In this document: in pieces, positions 18,760 through 27,851 of the stretch
How positions within the stretch are numbered: position 1 is the stretch's first letter
Layout: every line of letters starts with the position of its first letter
Source: Luteolibacter luteus
Lineage (GTDB): Bacteria > Verrucomicrobiota > Verrucomicrobiia > Verrucomicrobiales > Akkermansiaceae
Length of the DNA: 64,000 bases
Direction of reading: 5' to 3'
Assembly (NCBI RefSeq): GCF_012913485.1
Contig: NZ_CP051774.1
Location: 4,278,001 to 4,342,000 of the forward strand
Position numbers and translations under genes: made by a program
The notes under the pieces: generated by a model
Told to the model about the DNA's origin: nothing
Seen by the model: the letters and a program-made list of their open reading frames with translations, nothing else
The model's database searches: none

Positions 18760-19581
18760 GTGCTTTCCGGCCCCGGTGAACTACTCCTCGCGCTACTTGC
18801 GGCGTTCTGCATCGGGATGTCGAAGGCGGGCTTCAGCGGGATTTCGCTGATCTCGGTCTTCATCATGGCGGAGCTTTACGGCGTGGTGCCTTCCACGGGT
18901 ATCGTGCTGCCGCTGCTGATTTTCGCCGATGTGGCGGTCTATCCGGCTTTCAAAAAGTATGGGAGCTGGAAGCCGGTCTGGAGTCTGCTGCCTGCCACGG
19001 TGGCAGGCCTCGCCATAGGCTGGTGGCTGCTAGGGGTGATTACCTCGGAGCCCACCGCCCGCAGAGTGATCGGTGGCTGCATCTTGGGGATGGTCCTCTT
19101 GCAGGCTCTGCGGATCTGGAAGCCTGCGCTTTCGGATCGGCTCGCGCATTCCCGTTCCTTTGGCTCGGCTGCCGGCGTGGCCGGGGGCATCACCACCATG
19201 CTGGCCAATGCCGCGGGACCGGTGATCCAGCTCTACCTGCTGTCCCGCCGGCTTCCGAAGATGGAACTACTCGGAATCGGAGCGCGCTTTTTCCTGCTGG
19301 TGAACATCATGAAGCTACCGCTCAGCGGAAGCCTCAACCTGATCACTCCGGTGACGCTGATGGACAACGCCAAGTGTGTGCCCGGCGTGGTAGCCGGGAT
19401 CCTCATCGGGAAATGGCTGATCCAGCGGGTCTCCCAACGGGTTTTCGAGTGGATGGTGATCAGCTTTGCTGTCCTTGCCGCGGGGCGTCTCCTGTTCTTT
19501 ACGCCCGACCAGCATCGCTCACGACCGGCGGCGGTGATTCAACTCCTGCCAGTTCTGGAAAGCGAACAAGGCGAGGAATAG
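18760..19581 (+). CDS. TSUP (TauE/SafE) family anion transporter
   Basis: This 273-aa polytopic inner-membrane protein, starting at GTG 18760 behind a purine-rich CGGGGGTG context, has about eight hydrophobic segments. The duplicated TSUP signature is seen near the start as CIGMSKAGFSGISLISV and in the second half as SFGSAAGVAGGITTMLANAAGPVI. Family members export sulfite, sulfoacetate or similar organosulfur anions; linkage to the sulfatase 11 kb away is only suggestive. Its last 63 bases overlap, tail to tail, the 3' end of the M50 peptidase gene on the other strand. Confidence 0.88.
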   Translation: MLSGPGELLLALLAAFCIGMSKAGFSGISLISVFIMAELYGVVPSTGIVLPLLIFADVAVYPAFKKYGSWKPVWSLLPATVAGLAIGWWLLGVITSEPTARRVIGGCILGMVLLQALRIWKPALSDRLAHSRSFGSAAGVAGGITTMLANAAGPVIQLYLLSRRLPKMELLGIGARFFLLVNIMKLPLSGSLNLITPVTLMDNAKCVPGVVAGILIGKWLIQRVSQRVFEWMVISFAVLAAGRLLFFTPDQHRSRPAAVIQLLPVLESEQGEE

Positions 19582-20163
19582 CGCGAAAAAGGGGCCTTTC
19601 CCCGAGGCAAACAAGGCCACCGCCCCGGCAATGGCCACGCCCATGCTGACCTTGAGGCTCAGCTCGATCCGGGACGGGCCGAGGATCGAAACCAGCAAGC
19701 GGCCACCGTCCAAAGGAATGACCGGAATCAAGTTGAGCACTGCCCAGAAGATCGAGATGCCAGCGAGATCCCCGAGGAAGTGAGCGGCGAAGGGGGAAAT
19801 CGTCCCGCGGGTCTTCATGTAGATGAAGAAGAAGATCACCCCGAGGACGATCTGGACGGCTGGTCCTGCCGCCGTGACGAGGAAATCTTGCCAGCGCGAG
19901 AAGCGGGCGGCCGGGAAGATGGCGTAGCCACCGAAGGCATGGAGAGTAATGGCGGTCTGTGCTCCGAATTTCCGGCCGGTGAGTGCGTGGCCCAGTTCGT
20001 GAACCAGAATGGAAATGAAACCTGCCAGAACGAAGAGGAACATCACCAGAATCCCTTCCTGCGTGGCTCCATCCCCGCCACGAGGTGCTCCAAGGATCGC
20101 AAGGGTGATCCAGAACCACGGCTGGATCTCCACTGGAATCCCGAACAATGTAAAACGAACCAT
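19519..20163 (-). CDS. M50-family (site-2-protease-like) membrane metalloprotease
   Basis: This 214-aa integral membrane zinc protease of the compact M50 type has HELGH within SILVHELGHALTGRKFG (about residues 50-66) and the third-ligand motif NLIPVIPLDGGRLLV (about 143-157). ATG 20163 gives the family-like beginning MVRFTLFGIPVEIQPWFW; the frame is open further upstream to 20352, but that stretch has no protein-like character. No PDZ or CBS domain is present, so this is a minimal version. It overlaps the convergent TSUP gene by 63 bases. Its substrate is unknown; relatives cut transmembrane anti-sigma factors. Confidence 0.9.
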   Translation of the reverse strand: MVRFTLFGIPVEIQPWFWITLAILGAPRGGDGATQEGILVMFLFVLAGFISILVHELGHALTGRKFGAQTAITLHAFGGYAIFPAARFSRWQDFLVTAAGPAVQIVLGVIFFFIYMKTRGTISPFAAHFLGDLAGISIFWAVLNLIPVIPLDGGRLLVSILGPSRIELSLKVSMGVAIAGAVALFASGKGPFFALFLALFAFQNWQELNHRRRS

Positions 20164-20247
20164 GTCTGGAAGTAGGTCAGTTGGAGAAACGCTGCAAGGA
20201 TAGTGGAAAATTGCCCAATGATCCCAATGGGCCGGCGATGGCGGGAA

Positions 20248-20285
20248 ACAAAAAGGCCGCCCTTTTTGGAGGCGGCTTCTTCTTT
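20248..20285. terminator. Bidirectional intrinsic terminator
   Basis: A hairpin with arms GCCGCC (20256-20261) and GGCGGC (20271-20276) is flanked by an A-run on the left (20248-20254) and a T-rich run on the right (20277-20285). It can therefore terminate transcripts from either strand. It isolates the M50 gene promoter side from the non-coding stretch that follows. Confidence 0.6.
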
Positions 20286-21008
20286 GTCGAGCAGTCCGCC
20301 CGGCGGATCGGGGAGTTGACCCGCCGGACGGCTGACACACACACACTGACACACGAACTCTGGGGGAAAAGTGGCAGCTTTGATCGGGGGGATTCTCTCG
20401 GCTGCCGGTGTCTCGATGACCTTCTTCGGGATCGGGGGGCGTTCCTTCAGTTGGTCGATGTAGCCCTTTGCGGTCTTACGGGGGGTGGTCGAACCGCTCG
20501 TGGCTTGGTCCCTTGCGGGACGGGCGGAGTCAACGGCTGTTTGCTTTATCTGGCAAGACTTTTCTTGAGAAGAAAATGAGCGATTTCCTATATGATTGCC
20601 ATTTTCCGACAGTCTCGATTTCCATGATCGTCAATCTAACAACTCATTGAGGGACAATGGAATTTTTTCAAGTCGTTAAGAAAAATTAAATACCAACTAA
20701 CTTGGAAAATGCGCAAAAATCGGCTTTGTGTTCATCTAAGTTGTCATCTATGACGGCCAAAATCGGCGATACGAAGTCGATTGAAGCGGAAGCAGAGGCG
20801 AAGGGGCACTACGGCCCCCCGGAAACCACAGCGTTTTGAGCCTCTATCCCACAGGGAAGGGCTCTCGCCACGCATCTCCCGAAGGCTCAAGGAGAGACGC
20901 TTTCTGACGCCGCTACGCCCCTTCTCCGAGCGAAGCGGTTCCGCTGCTCACAGACTCCAGCGTCCAGCCCCAAGCTTCGCGCGCGAAGTGCGAGAGCCTT
21001 CTTTGGGA
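20286..21008. other. Gene-poor stretch with AC microsatellite, inverted repeats and AT-rich island
   Basis: No convincing gene is present between the terminator and topB. Features seen: an imperfect inverted repeat (20291-20305 against 20321-20334), an alternating AC tract interrupted once (about 20334-20354), and a clearly AT-rich island at about 20570-20760, unlike its surroundings. A perfect 14-bp palindrome (20975-20988) lies just after the topB stop. The minus frame at about 20590-20360 reads protein-like (KGYIDQLKERPPIPKK) but has no ATG, GTG or TTG start before it and no stop before the terminator. It could be a decayed small gene or an RNA. Confidence 0.4.
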
Positions 21009-23537
21009 CTACTTCTGCTCCGCGGCACCCTTCTTCGCCTTCGGGGCGCGTTCGGGGAATTCGAAGCCGATCTTGCCGGTGGCAAGGTCGAGCGTCAGGT
21101 GGGCGTCAAAGGGGCGCTTGGTCTTGTTCGAGACGAAGCCCTTGATGAGATCCGTCTTTCCGGACGCCAGAAGCTTGAATGCCTGATCCACGGGGATCTC
21201 CTGTTTCAGGATCGAACGTCCCAAGCGCAGGCCTTCGGGATCGTTCTTGGTCTTCATGTCCGGGACGATGAAGGCCTTTTCCGTTCCGTAAACTTTTACG
21301 CTGCGGCCATCGGCCAGTGTCGCATTGCCAAGCACCATGTCCTCGGTGAGGTCCACGATCTTGTCTTCCTTGCCCTCGAAGACGAAGTTCACCTTGAACT
21401 TGTCATCGAGTTCGAGGCCGGCGTCGAAAGGCTTGTTGAACTTCGACTTGAAGCCTTCCAGCGGGCCGACGAAGCGCTTGCTGAAGAGTTCTGCGGCCTC
21501 TAGTTCGGCAATGAGGCGGCCGGCGATGTACTTCTTCATCTTGAAGCCGCAATCCACGGTCCGGCACTCGTAGGTGTCGTCCGTCTGCTTCAGGCCCTTC
21601 GCGCCGCATTTCGGGCAGGTGGCTTGAAGATCGGGGAAGGCGCGGTTCTTGATTTCAGCGGCGAGGCTCTTGGCGCGGACGACGATGTCGCGCGTGTAGT
21701 CCTCGATCTCTTTCATGAAGGCGGCGCGCTGCAGCTGGCCGTGCTCCATCTGGCGGAGTTTGAACTCCCACTCGCCGGTCATGCCGGGAGAGGTCAGGCC
21801 GACGATCTGCATCTCCTTCAGGATGTGGATCAAACGCATGCCATTCGGAGTGACGTGCAGTTCACGGCCATCGCGGACGATGTATTTCTGGGCGAGCAGG
21901 CCTTCGATGATCGCGGCGCGGGTAGCGGGTGTCCCGAGTCCACGCTCGGACATGGCTTCGCGCAGGGCTTCATCATCGACGAGCTTGCCCGCGCCTTCCA
22001 TGGCGGAAAGCAGGGTAGATTCGGAGAAGCGTGCCGGGGGCTTGGTTTGCTCATGGCGCACCTCGATTTCCCTGGTGTCCGCCTTTTCGCCATCGGCGAC
22101 AGCGGTGAGCTCGTCCTTGCCGGAGGCAACGCCGGGGCGGCGACCGTAGACTTCGAGCCAGCCGGGCTTCACCAGCACGCGGCCATCGGTGCGGAAGGTA
22201 TCCACGGCGTCCGGGCTGGTGATACGGGTCAGGCGGGTCGTCTGCTCATATTCCGCATTCGGGAAGAAGACGGCGATGAAGCGCTTCACGATCATATCGT
22301 AAAGCTTCTCTTCAGCCTCACTGAGCTTGGCGATCTTGCCGGTGGGGATGATCGCGAAGTGATCGGAGACCTTCGAGGAATCGAAAACACGCTTGGATTT
22401 GAAGAAGCGCGGGCCGTTCTCGGCCTTTCCTTCCAGCACGGCACGGGCGTATTGCGCCACGGGCAGGTCGGAGCTCGCGATATCCCGCAGGGTCTCGCGG
22501 ACGGTGTCCCCGTAGTCCTCCGGCAGGTAGCGGGAGTCGGTACGGGGATAGGTGATCATCTTGTGCTTCTCATACAGCGCTTGGGCGAGCTGGAGCGTGC
22601 CCTTGGCGGAGAAGGGGGCCTCACGCTGGAGCGTGGTGAGGTCGTAAAGCTGCGGGACGATTTGGGACTGGGCCTTCTTTTCCTCGGAAACGGCACCTTG
22701 TTTCCCTTCGCAACGGGCCTTGATGGCGTCTGCTTTTTCGAGATCCCAGATGCGCTCCTGGCGACCGTGGGGATTGTCGTCCTTCTTCCACGCCTCGTCG
22801 ATCCAGCGACCGGCGTAGTCACCGGCAGCGACGTCGAAGGTGGCGTGCACTTCATAATAGGGGCTGGGGACGAAGGCTTGGATTTCCGCTTCCCGCTGGG
22901 CGAGGATCGCCAGCGTCGGAGTCTGCACCCGGCCCGCGGCAGTGATATTGAAGCCCCCGTGGCGGGAGCGGAAGCAGGTCAGGGCGCGGGTGGCATTCAG
23001 GCCGACCAGCCAGTCGGACTCGGAGCGGCACTTGGCAGCATCGGCCAGCGGGCGCATTTCCTCGTCGGACCGGAGGCGCTCCCAGGCATCCTGGATGGCC
23101 TGATTGGTCATGGACTGCATCCACAGGCGCTTCACCGGCTTGCTGACGCCGCCGATGTCCATGATGTAGCGGAAAATCAGTTCGCCTTCGCGGCCGGCGT
23201 CGCAGGCATTGACGATCAGGTCGACGTCCTTGCGCTTGGCCAGCTTCAGGACCTGTTTCAATCTCGGCTCGGAGTCCGGGATCGGGTCGAGGTCGAATTG
23301 TTGAGGGATTGCGGGCAGCACGTCGAAATTCCACGGGAGTTTTTTCCCGTTCGGGCCGGTGGGCATGCGGAGCTCCACGAGGTGGCCGACGGCAGAGGTA
23401 ATAATCGCCTCTTCGTTCTCAAACCATGTGTCGCGGGCTTTCCCTTCTTTTTCGAATTTGCCGAAAGTTTTCGCCAATGCCCGGCTGAGGTCGGTCATGA
23501 CGCTAGGTTTCTCGGCGATGATAAGGGTCTTTCCCAT
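21009..23537 (-). CDS. topB: DNA topoisomerase III (type IA)
   Basis: This 842-aa type IA topoisomerase relaxes and decatenates DNA through a 5'-phosphotyrosine link. The Toprim domain is at the N-terminus ([20 protein letters not shown]; acidic motif [15 protein letters not shown] at about residues 107-121). The catalytic tyrosine lies in [16 protein letters not shown] (about 330). The hydrophobic segment [19 protein letters not shown] confirms the topoisomerase III subfamily. A four-cysteine zinc ribbon ([18 protein letters not shown]) and repeated C-terminal domains follow, longer than the E. coli enzyme (653 aa). ATG 23537 begins a perfect family N-terminus. Confidence 0.95.
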   Translation of the reverse strand: MGKTLIIAEKPSVMTDLSRALAKTFGKFEKEGKARDTWFENEEAIITSAVGHLVELRMPTGPNGKKLPWNFDVLPAIPQQFDLDPIPDSEPRLKQVLKLAKRKDVDLIVNACDAGREGELIFRYIMDIGGVSKPVKRLWMQSMTNQAIQDAWERLRSDEEMRPLADAAKCRSESDWLVGLNATRALTCFRSRHGGFNITAAGRVQTPTLAILAQREAEIQAFVPSPYYEVHATFDVAAGDYAGRWIDEAWKKDDNPHGRQERIWDLEKADAIKARCEGKQGAVSEEKKAQSQIVPQLYDLTTLQREAPFSAKGTLQLAQALYEKHKMITYPRTDSRYLPEDYGDTVRETLRDIASSDLPVAQYARAVLEGKAENGPRFFKSKRVFDSSKVSDHFAIIPTGKIAKLSEAEEKLYDMIVKRFIAVFFPNAEYEQTTRLTRITSPDAVDTFRTDGRVLVKPGWLEVYGRRPGVASGKDELTAVADGEKADTREIEVRHEQTKPPARFSESTLLSAMEGAGKLVDDEALREAMSERGLGTPATRAAIIEGLLAQKYIVRDGRELHVTPNGMRLIHILKEMQIVGLTSPGMTGEWEFKLRQMEHGQLQRAAFMKEIEDYTRDIVVRAKSLAAEIKNRAFPDLQATCPKCGAKGLKQTDDTYECRTVDCGFKMKKYIAGRLIAELEAAELFSKRFVGPLEGFKSKFNKPFDAGLELDDKFKVNFVFEGKEDKIVDLTEDMVLGNATLADGRSVKVYGTEKAFIVPDMKTKNDPEGLRLGRSILKQEIPVDQAFKLLASGKTDLIKGFVSNKTKRPFDAHLTLDLATGKIGFEFPERAPKAKKGAAEQK

Positions 23538-23710
23538 GGGTTGGTCGGCTGGCTCCGGGCCGAGGGACTAGACGGCGAGGCGGCGGCTTGGCAAGGGGAT
23601 TCCGGGAAGGAATCAGCGATCCCCGTAGGGGATGTTTTTTCAGGGGGGCGAAAAGTGGCGGTTTTTGTGGCTTGGTCCCGAAAGAAAAAATCCGGCGAAA
23701 AAGGGGTCGG

Positions 23711-24187
23711 TCAATCCATCATTCTTTCATCGGCCAGAGCTTCCAGTTCCCATTTGAAGCGTTTCACCTTGAGAAAGTTAAAGAGGTGGGTGGTTGCTAC
23801 GGCGCTGATGATAAACAAGACTTCCAGTAGAAAGGCCCATCCACTTCCCTGGCTGAATGCCTTGATGATGCCGCCCCAGACAAACGACAGGGAGAGGGCG
23901 AAAAGACCCTGAACCCCGAGTTCCAAGCCCAGGCAGGGTGCCAAGTGGCGGGTAGCGATGCGGTAACGGGTCCCGGTGATCAGCAGATCGAAGGCGACAA
24001 TCATCGCGAATCCCAGCAAGGCAGCAACCAAGGCGATCGAGCCTGAAATGAGCCAGTTCGCCTCGATTCGACCTTCCGCGCCAAGCTGGGCTCCCTGAAT
24101 GGCCACCGCGATCCAGCCTCCCGCCCACAGGATTGCTCCCGGCACCCCGATGAATAGACCTGCAAGGTGGCGAATGAAGGGCGGCAT
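23711..24187 (-). CDS. Tandem membrane paralog 5 of 5 (158 aa, unknown family)
   Basis: This small integral membrane protein has three to four hydrophobic segments and a positively charged, helical C-terminal tail. I do not recognise the family. It shares with its four upstream neighbours the N-terminal pattern MPPFIRHLAGLFIGVPGA, an internal motif AFDLLITGTRYRIATRHLAP and a following LGLELGVQ segment; the closest relative is the 25378-25890 copy. It begins 17 bases after the stop of paralog 4, so the two are probably co-transcribed. It is the last gene before topB, 173 bases away. Confidence 0.7.
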   Translation of the reverse strand: MPPFIRHLAGLFIGVPGAILWAGGWIAVAIQGAQLGAEGRIEANWLISGSIALVAALLGFAMIVAFDLLITGTRYRIATRHLAPCLGLELGVQGLFALSLSFVWGGIIKAFSQGSGWAFLLEVLFIISAVATTHLFNFLKVKRFKWELEALADERMMD

Positions 24188-24204
24188 GGCGGAGCGAGGG
24201 CGAC

Positions 24205-24696
24205 CTAATCGGGAAGGTGTGTCTCTGTGGCTTCAAGAGCCTCGTACTCCTTTTCCCATCGCTCGATGCAATCTTTGAGGCGTTGGTAGAGCCGGGTCAT
24301 TCCCAGAATCGCGAGGATCGAAGCGATGGAAAACGCAGCAATGGTTGCCGCATCCCCGGCTCCGATTCTTCCGACCCAGCCCACGGTGAGGCAGAGGGAG
24401 AGGATGGCGGCCAATTGGAGACCCAGTTCCATGCCGATCAATTCCGGGAGATGGTCGCCGACGACCCGGCGGCGGTTTAAAGGGGAAATCATCTCATCTG
24501 CCGCCACCATCAGGTATCCAACGCAGACCGAGACGACCGCCAACCCGAGATTTCGCAATTCCGGGAACGTTGGGGGGCTTACCTTCAGAAAGGCGGTGAA
24601 TCCGAAGAAGGCGCTGCCAATTCCGCCCGCGATCCACAGGAGCGAGCCCGGGATCCCGAGGAAGAGCCGGGTCAGGACTGTAAGGAGAGAGGGTAT
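24205..24696 (-). CDS. Tandem membrane paralog 4 of 5; family-consistent start codon is ATA
   Basis: Aligned to its paralogs, the protein should begin at 24696: ATA CCC TCT, then a segment read as LLTVLTRLFLGIPGSLLW. This matches MPxx...G(I/V)PG...W of the other copies, but the first codon is ATA instead of ATG. An in-frame TGA lies at 24702-24700, and no ATG, GTG or TTG occurs until TTG 24558, which would delete the first transmembrane helix. The remainder (GDHLPELIGMELGLQ, C-terminal charged tail) is intact. Either a rare ATA start is used, or a point mutation or sequence error has removed the start. Coordinates assume the ATA start (163 aa). Confidence 0.6.
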   Translation of the reverse strand: MPSLLTVLTRLFLGIPGSLLWIAGGIGSAFFGFTAFLKVSPPTFPELRNLGLAVVSVCVGYLMVAADEMISPLNRRRVVGDHLPELIGMELGLQLAAILSLCLTVGWVGRIGAGDAATIAAFSIASILAILGMTRLYQRLKDCIERWEKEYEALEATETHLPD

Positions 24697-24818
24697 CCTT
24701 CAGAGGCTATCTCCGGATCGAGGAGAGAAGATGAAGAAGTGCGGAAAATCTTGTCGGCAGTGGCCGCCGCGCGGCCTTGGGGAGGCTCCGTCGCCTTGCC
24801 TGGTGGAAGATGCGTAAG

Positions 24819-25334
24819 TTACACTTGCGACGGTGCCGTGGAGCGTCGGGCCTCTTTCCACGCGCGCAGGGTCGCACTGTGCTCGCGCTCCCACTTCAGC
24901 CGGAGATCGAAGCCGAGCCGATGGAGAAGGAAAGAGAGCGGGATGGAAACCGAACTCACGCCGAGCGGGAGCAGCGCCCCTTTTCCTTCCTGAGCAAGGA
25001 GCTGGTAGCCTCCCGGGATCAAGCAGGATATGGCGATTACTCCCGCGATCTGACCGGCGAGAGCCACCGCATTGATGATCACGAGACGAGAAACCGGCAG
25101 GTGATGCCGGTTTCCATGAATGAAGAGCCTGCAGCCAATGAGCATCCCGGAGCCAAGAGCGGTAGCGAGAACACCGCCAATCGAGATCAGCGCAGCTTCC
25201 TGCCACTGAGAGGAGGCGGCGGAAGCGAGCGCTGCCGCCATCAGGCCGATCGTAATCAGCCCGCCAAGCCAAAGCGCGAGGCCGGGCAGCCCGATAAAAA
25301 TCGTGGCGATCAGGCGAATGGCGGGAGGAGGCAT
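24819..25334 (-). CDS. Tandem membrane paralog 3 of 5 (171 aa)
   Basis: This is an integral membrane protein of the same unknown family. ATG 25334 gives the N-terminus MPPPAIRLIATIFIGLPGLALW; the frame is open to 25487 but that part overlaps paralog 2. It has four predicted hydrophobic segments, a diverged internal motif (CRLFIHGNRHHLPVSRLV, in place of AFDLLxxGxRY) and a basic C-terminal helix (LRLKWEREHSATLRAWKEA). The gap to paralog 2 is 43 bases. Confidence 0.7.
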   Translation of the reverse strand: MPPPAIRLIATIFIGLPGLALWLGGLITIGLMAAALASAASSQWQEAALISIGGVLATALGSGMLIGCRLFIHGNRHHLPVSRLVIINAVALAGQIAGVIAISCLIPGGYQLLAQEGKGALLPLGVSSVSIPLSFLLHRLGFDLRLKWEREHSATLRAWKEARRSTAPSQV

Positions 25335-25377
25335 CGATGGCAAGATGCCAGCAAGGAAGCCCGCCGGTAAAGTCTGC

Positions 25378-25890
25378 TCATTCCGCCGGTAATTCCACCG
25401 ATTGAGTGGACACGTGTGCTGCTTTCCAGCGAGCCCGGAGGCCGAGGGAATACCGGTGGATCCAGATCGCCACCACGCATCCCGCAAATCCGGCGAGGAA
25501 CAGTAATGTAGGCGCCCACGGAGAGATCGTTCCCAAATCCCAGAAGGTCAGGAGCGCGGAAATCGAGATCCCGAAAGAGGTGACCCCCAGAATCTGTAGC
25601 AGCAACTCCATCCCAATGCAGGGGAGGATGTGCTTGCCAGGCAATTGGTATCGGCGTCCGGACGTCAGCAAGTCGAACGCCGCGATCATGGAATGGCCGA
25701 AAGCGATGAGGGCGATAGCGACGCCCATAAATGAGACTTGGATGATAAGGGCATCCGGCGGAGTGCCATTGAAAATCAGCGCAGGAATCGCCGCGGAGTA
25801 GGAAAGCAGCAAGATCGCCCCGAAAAACCACATTGCTGCTCCCGGGAAGACCAAGAAAAAGCCGGCGACGAAACGGACGAAAGAGGGCAT
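25378..25890 (-). CDS. Tandem membrane paralog 2 of 5 (170 aa)
   Basis: This member of the same family starts MPSFVRFVAGFFLVFPGA, has four hydrophobic segments, the well-preserved motif AFDLLTSGRRYQLPGKHILP followed by CIGMELLLQ, and a charged tail containing LRARWKAAH. With paralog 5 it best defines the family consensus. The function is unknown; there are no catalytic motifs. ATG 25890 is supported by alignment of all copies. Confidence 0.72.
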   Translation of the reverse strand: MPSFVRFVAGFFLVFPGAAMWFFGAILLLSYSAAIPALIFNGTPPDALIIQVSFMGVAIALIAFGHSMIAAFDLLTSGRRYQLPGKHILPCIGMELLLQILGVTSFGISISALLTFWDLGTISPWAPTLLFLAGFAGCVVAIWIHRYSLGLRARWKAAHVSTQSVELPAE

Positions 25891-25971
25891 GGATGCGGGC
25901 TGGTTTGCGGGGACGAAAAGAAAGGCAGTCGGTGATGGAGGCTTAACAGTATGTTCCTCATTGCGGAAGAA

Positions 25972-26469
25972 CTACGATCCTTCCTTGTCCGGTCTCCCGG
26001 TCCACTGCTCCTTCCATTCCTGACGTATTCTTTTCTGCAAGCGATCGTCGGAGATCTGGACCGCGATCGAAGCGGCCATGAAGGCCAGCAAGGTCGCCCC
26101 GCTCCGGACGGAAGCGGCGTGGTTGTCCTTTGCGAAAGACGAACAGAGCACGACGACCTGTGAGATAATTCCTGCCAGAAAGATCCAAACGGCGATCGGA
26201 TTGATCAGGCTCAGAATCCAATCCTTTTTGTTTTGGGGAACCCTAAGGGCACCCGTCAGGAGATCGCGGGCCAGCACCATCAATCGACCGATAAGGAACG
26301 CAGCCAACACCACGGGCACGGCTAGAGCTGCAAGAAGGTCGAGCGCCGATCCTCTCGAGGATACTTCTCCCATGGCGGAGATCAGGAAAAACCAAGCGAC
26401 AATCTGGAGCAGTGAGCCGGGGACGCCGAGACACCCATTGAACAAGAAGCTCCGGAGCCTGTCGTTCAT
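25972..26469 (-). CDS. Tandem membrane paralog 1 of 5 (165 aa, most diverged)
   Basis: This is the first gene of the tandem array on the minus strand. It shares the layout (N-terminal GVPGSLLQIVAWFF helix, central LARDLLTGALRVPQNKKD in the position of the AFDLLxxGxRY motif, four hydrophobic segments, charged helical C-terminus LQKRIRQEWKEQW), but identity to the others is low. ATG 26469 is the only sensible start. It lies 81 bases before paralog 2 and 165 bases after the dprA stop, so a promoter may lie in 26470-26634. Confidence 0.65.
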   Translation of the reverse strand: MNDRLRSFLFNGCLGVPGSLLQIVAWFFLISAMGEVSSRGSALDLLAALAVPVVLAAFLIGRLMVLARDLLTGALRVPQNKKDWILSLINPIAVWIFLAGIISQVVVLCSSFAKDNHAASVRSGATLLAFMAASIAVQISDDRLQKRIRQEWKEQWTGRPDKEGS

Positions 26470-26634
26470 ATCCGCCGATCAGCCTGCGGTCTCCCCGGTG
26501 AAAGTGTTGCTCGTGAAGGCTCGCAGCATTTCATGTTCCCTGCTTGGGCGAGAGAGGGGACGGCGATGAGGTAAACGAAGAGTTCCTCCGGTATCCAGGA
26601 AAAGGGTGAAGAGAAGCTGCCCCATGATGTGGAC

Positions 26635-27735
26635 TCAGCGTTTCACGTAGCGGAAGCCTGGCAGCGCACGGACCAACTTCCGCATCTCCAGTTTCATCAA
26701 GGTGGCTGTGACCACCGGGGCAGGAAGGCCGGTGGAGTCGATCAGCCGATCGACACCGGACTCTCCTTCGCCAAGGGCAGTGAAGACCCGGGCCTCTTCC
26801 TCAGGGAGTTCGGGCAGGGCTGCGGCTTCTTCCCCGGACGCAGCGGCAGAGCGCGCGAAAGGGAGCTCGCCAAGGTCATCGATGATATTTCCTCCATCCA
26901 TCACCAGCGTCGCTCCATCGCGGATGAGTTGGTTACAGCCGGCGGAAGAATCCTGATCGATTGGCCCGGGCACCGCGAAGACCGGGCGGCCGTATTCGCT
27001 CGCGAGATTTGCGGTGATAAGCGATCCGGAGCGTTGCGCGCATTCGGTGACCAGCAAGGCACGCGACCAAGCGGCGACGATTCGGTTTCGCTGCGGAAAA
27101 GTCTGTTTGTCCGGCGGGGTATGCAGGGGAAATTCACTGATCACGGCACCGTGTCCGTCCGCGATCTTCTCGGCGAGCGGGAGATTTTCGGCGGGAAAAA
27201 GTTTTGCGAGCCCCGAGCCCAGGACGGCCACGGTGCGACCGTTTGCGGCGAGAGCGGCTTCATGCGCGATGGTGTCGATGCCACGGGCGAGGCCGGAGAT
27301 GATCGTGAAGCCTGCATGGGCGAGCTGGAAGGAGAGCTTCTTCGTCGCTTGTCTCCCGTACATCGTGAAGCGTCGTGTGCCGACCACCCCGATGGCGTGG
27401 CGGTCCCGCTCTTCCAGCTTGCCCCATACGTAGAGGAGGAGCGGGGCATCGTATGCTTCGCGGAGGGCAGGGGGAAAGGACGAGTCGCCGGGTGTGACGA
27501 TCGATAAGCCGCGTTCCTTCACTTCCTGTAGTTCCGCCACGGGGTCCGCGTGGTCTTGCCACTTTGCCAAGATTGCCGCCGTATCCTCGCCGATGCCATT
27601 GATGCGGAGCAGTTGGTCCTTTGATGCCGCGAGGATACTCTCGGGACTCCCGAAATGCTCCAGCAAACGCCGCACCCTTACCGGGCCGATCTTCGGCAGC
27701 AGGTTCAGGGCGACGATGGCTTCGAGCGGGGACAT
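26635..27735 (-). CDS. dprA: DNA-processing protein DprA (Smf)
   Basis: This 366-aa protein loads RecA on incoming single-stranded DNA during natural transformation. Residues about 1-65 form the N-terminal helix-hairpin-helix/SAM-like region (LLPKIGPVRVRRLLEHFG, LLRINGIGEDTAAILAK). The extended Rossmann core contains the signatures GVVGTRRFTMYGRQ, SGLARGIDTIAHEAAL, VLGSGLAKLFPAEN and QRNRIVAAWSRALLVTE, and a winged-helix-like domain closes the C-terminus. Length fits the family. It stands upstream of the membrane paralog array on the same strand. Confidence 0.95.
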   Translation of the reverse strand: MSPLEAIVALNLLPKIGPVRVRRLLEHFGSPESILAASKDQLLRINGIGEDTAAILAKWQDHADPVAELQEVKERGLSIVTPGDSSFPPALREAYDAPLLLYVWGKLEERDRHAIGVVGTRRFTMYGRQATKKLSFQLAHAGFTIISGLARGIDTIAHEAALAANGRTVAVLGSGLAKLFPAENLPLAEKIADGHGAVISEFPLHTPPDKQTFPQRNRIVAAWSRALLVTECAQRSGSLITANLASEYGRPVFAVPGPIDQDSSAGCNQLIRDGATLVMDGGNIIDDLGELPFARSAAASGEEAAALPELPEEEARVFTALGEGESGVDRLIDSTGLPAPVVTATLMKLEMRKLVRALPGFRYVKR

Positions 27736-27851
27736 GGGGAAATCGATGGCGGATACCTAACAAAAAGTCACTCGCTCTTTCTCCATTGCGAGAGCTGCTC
27801 GGGGAAGGGGCATTCCGCGCAGTCGCTGGCGTCTTCCAGGCAGAAGTCCCG

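Noticed and set aside
20384-20463. Hydrophobic peptide-like frame (GTG near 20370, MAALIGGILSAAGVSM...) resembling a type I toxin
   Set aside because: A purine-rich site precedes it, but about 30 codons with a GTG start in a gene-poor patch, and no antitoxin RNA that I can show, is too little.
20750-20839. 29-codon ATG frame at the edge of the AT-rich island
   Set aside because: Too short, with no ribosome site and low-complexity Glu/Ala content.
21624-23912. 762-codon open frame opposite topB
   Set aside because: TopB is unmistakable on the minus strand by Toprim and active-site motifs; the antisense frame is a composition artefact.
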